Under the pieces are notes generated by a model. That model ran no database searches and was not told the DNA's origin. It saw only the letters and a list, made by a program, of their open reading frames with translations. Shown here piece after piece: positions 41,375-41,493 of a stretch of DNA of 41,493 bases. The stretch's first letter is position 1, and every line of letters starts with the position of its first letter. The stretch spans positions 1 through 41,493 of the forward strand of contig SXIP01000184.1 of NCBI GenBank assembly GCA_005772825.1, in the 5' to 3' direction. The stretch is from Methylococcaceae bacterium. GTDB lineage: Bacteria; Pseudomonadota; Gammaproteobacteria; Methylococcales; Methylomonadaceae. The translations under genes were made by a program, and so were the position numbers.

Positions 41375-41493
41375 CATCCTCCCTAGTTGGCAACCGCACA
41401 AGTTGCCGGGAATGCATTGTTAATCCCCGGCATGCCAGGCCAAGCCTCTGGATGTCCAGGTTTGACGGGAAGCAGCTGATGGTTAAGCAAGGC

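Overview
The window looks like chromosomal DNA of a free-living gammaproteobacterium. The ribosomal operon order, the lipid A/Kdo genes, TrhP and the C39-type secretion genes all fit. The mix of a type III glutamine synthetase, DUF2024 and DUF2934 proteins and abundant short palindromic repeats would suit a methanotroph of the Methylococcales. That last step is inference only, because no methane-oxidation gene lies here.

Layout. (1) 1-140 is the 3' end of a group II intron abutting a PhoQ/PhoP-like two-component pair (146-2139, minus), with a MITE-like element just upstream of the regulator. (2) 2614-10518 holds an Asp-rich secreted protein of thrombospondin-type-3-like calcium repeats, a secreted Ig-like (He_PIG) protein, a P1B-type metal ATPase with a cytochrome b561, and a small periplasmic PepSY-like protein. 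Two promoters here share an 11-bp tandem operator at identical spacing from a -10 box, which suggests a small regulon of an OmpR-family regulator, perhaps the neighbouring one. (3) 11073-21397 is core: murJ, rpsT, ftsH, rpsF-rpsR-DUF2232-rplI, waaA, a collagen-like lipoprotein and lpxD.

(4) 21541-32267 is the most interesting part. It is a complete-looking peptide-export island: a C39-peptidase ABC exporter, a second ABC protein, an HlyD adaptor and a divergently transcribed TolC protein. Two very short genes encode 44- and 34-residue peptides that share the N-terminus MKVKSN-(V/I)-(R/K)-AG. Both have a matching ~100-nt upstream region with two hairpins, one of them compensatorily changed between the copies. 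A 621-residue protein of unknown function closes the cluster. I read this as a candidate RiPP/bacteriocin-like system in which two divergent cores are sent through one trans-envelope exporter.

(5) 32247-41493 carries trhP (yegQ), DUF2024, a SHOCT protein, a type III glutamine synthetase, a PaaK-like adenylate-forming enzyme, a RAYT (REP-associated tyrosine transposase) flanked by two REP-like palindromes with a third copy 6 kb away, and an exodeoxyribonuclease III. The RAYT has HLY where the family has an HUH motif. Dispersed repeats of several kinds fill the intergenic gaps, and one has apparently been absorbed into the coding sequence of the C39 exporter.
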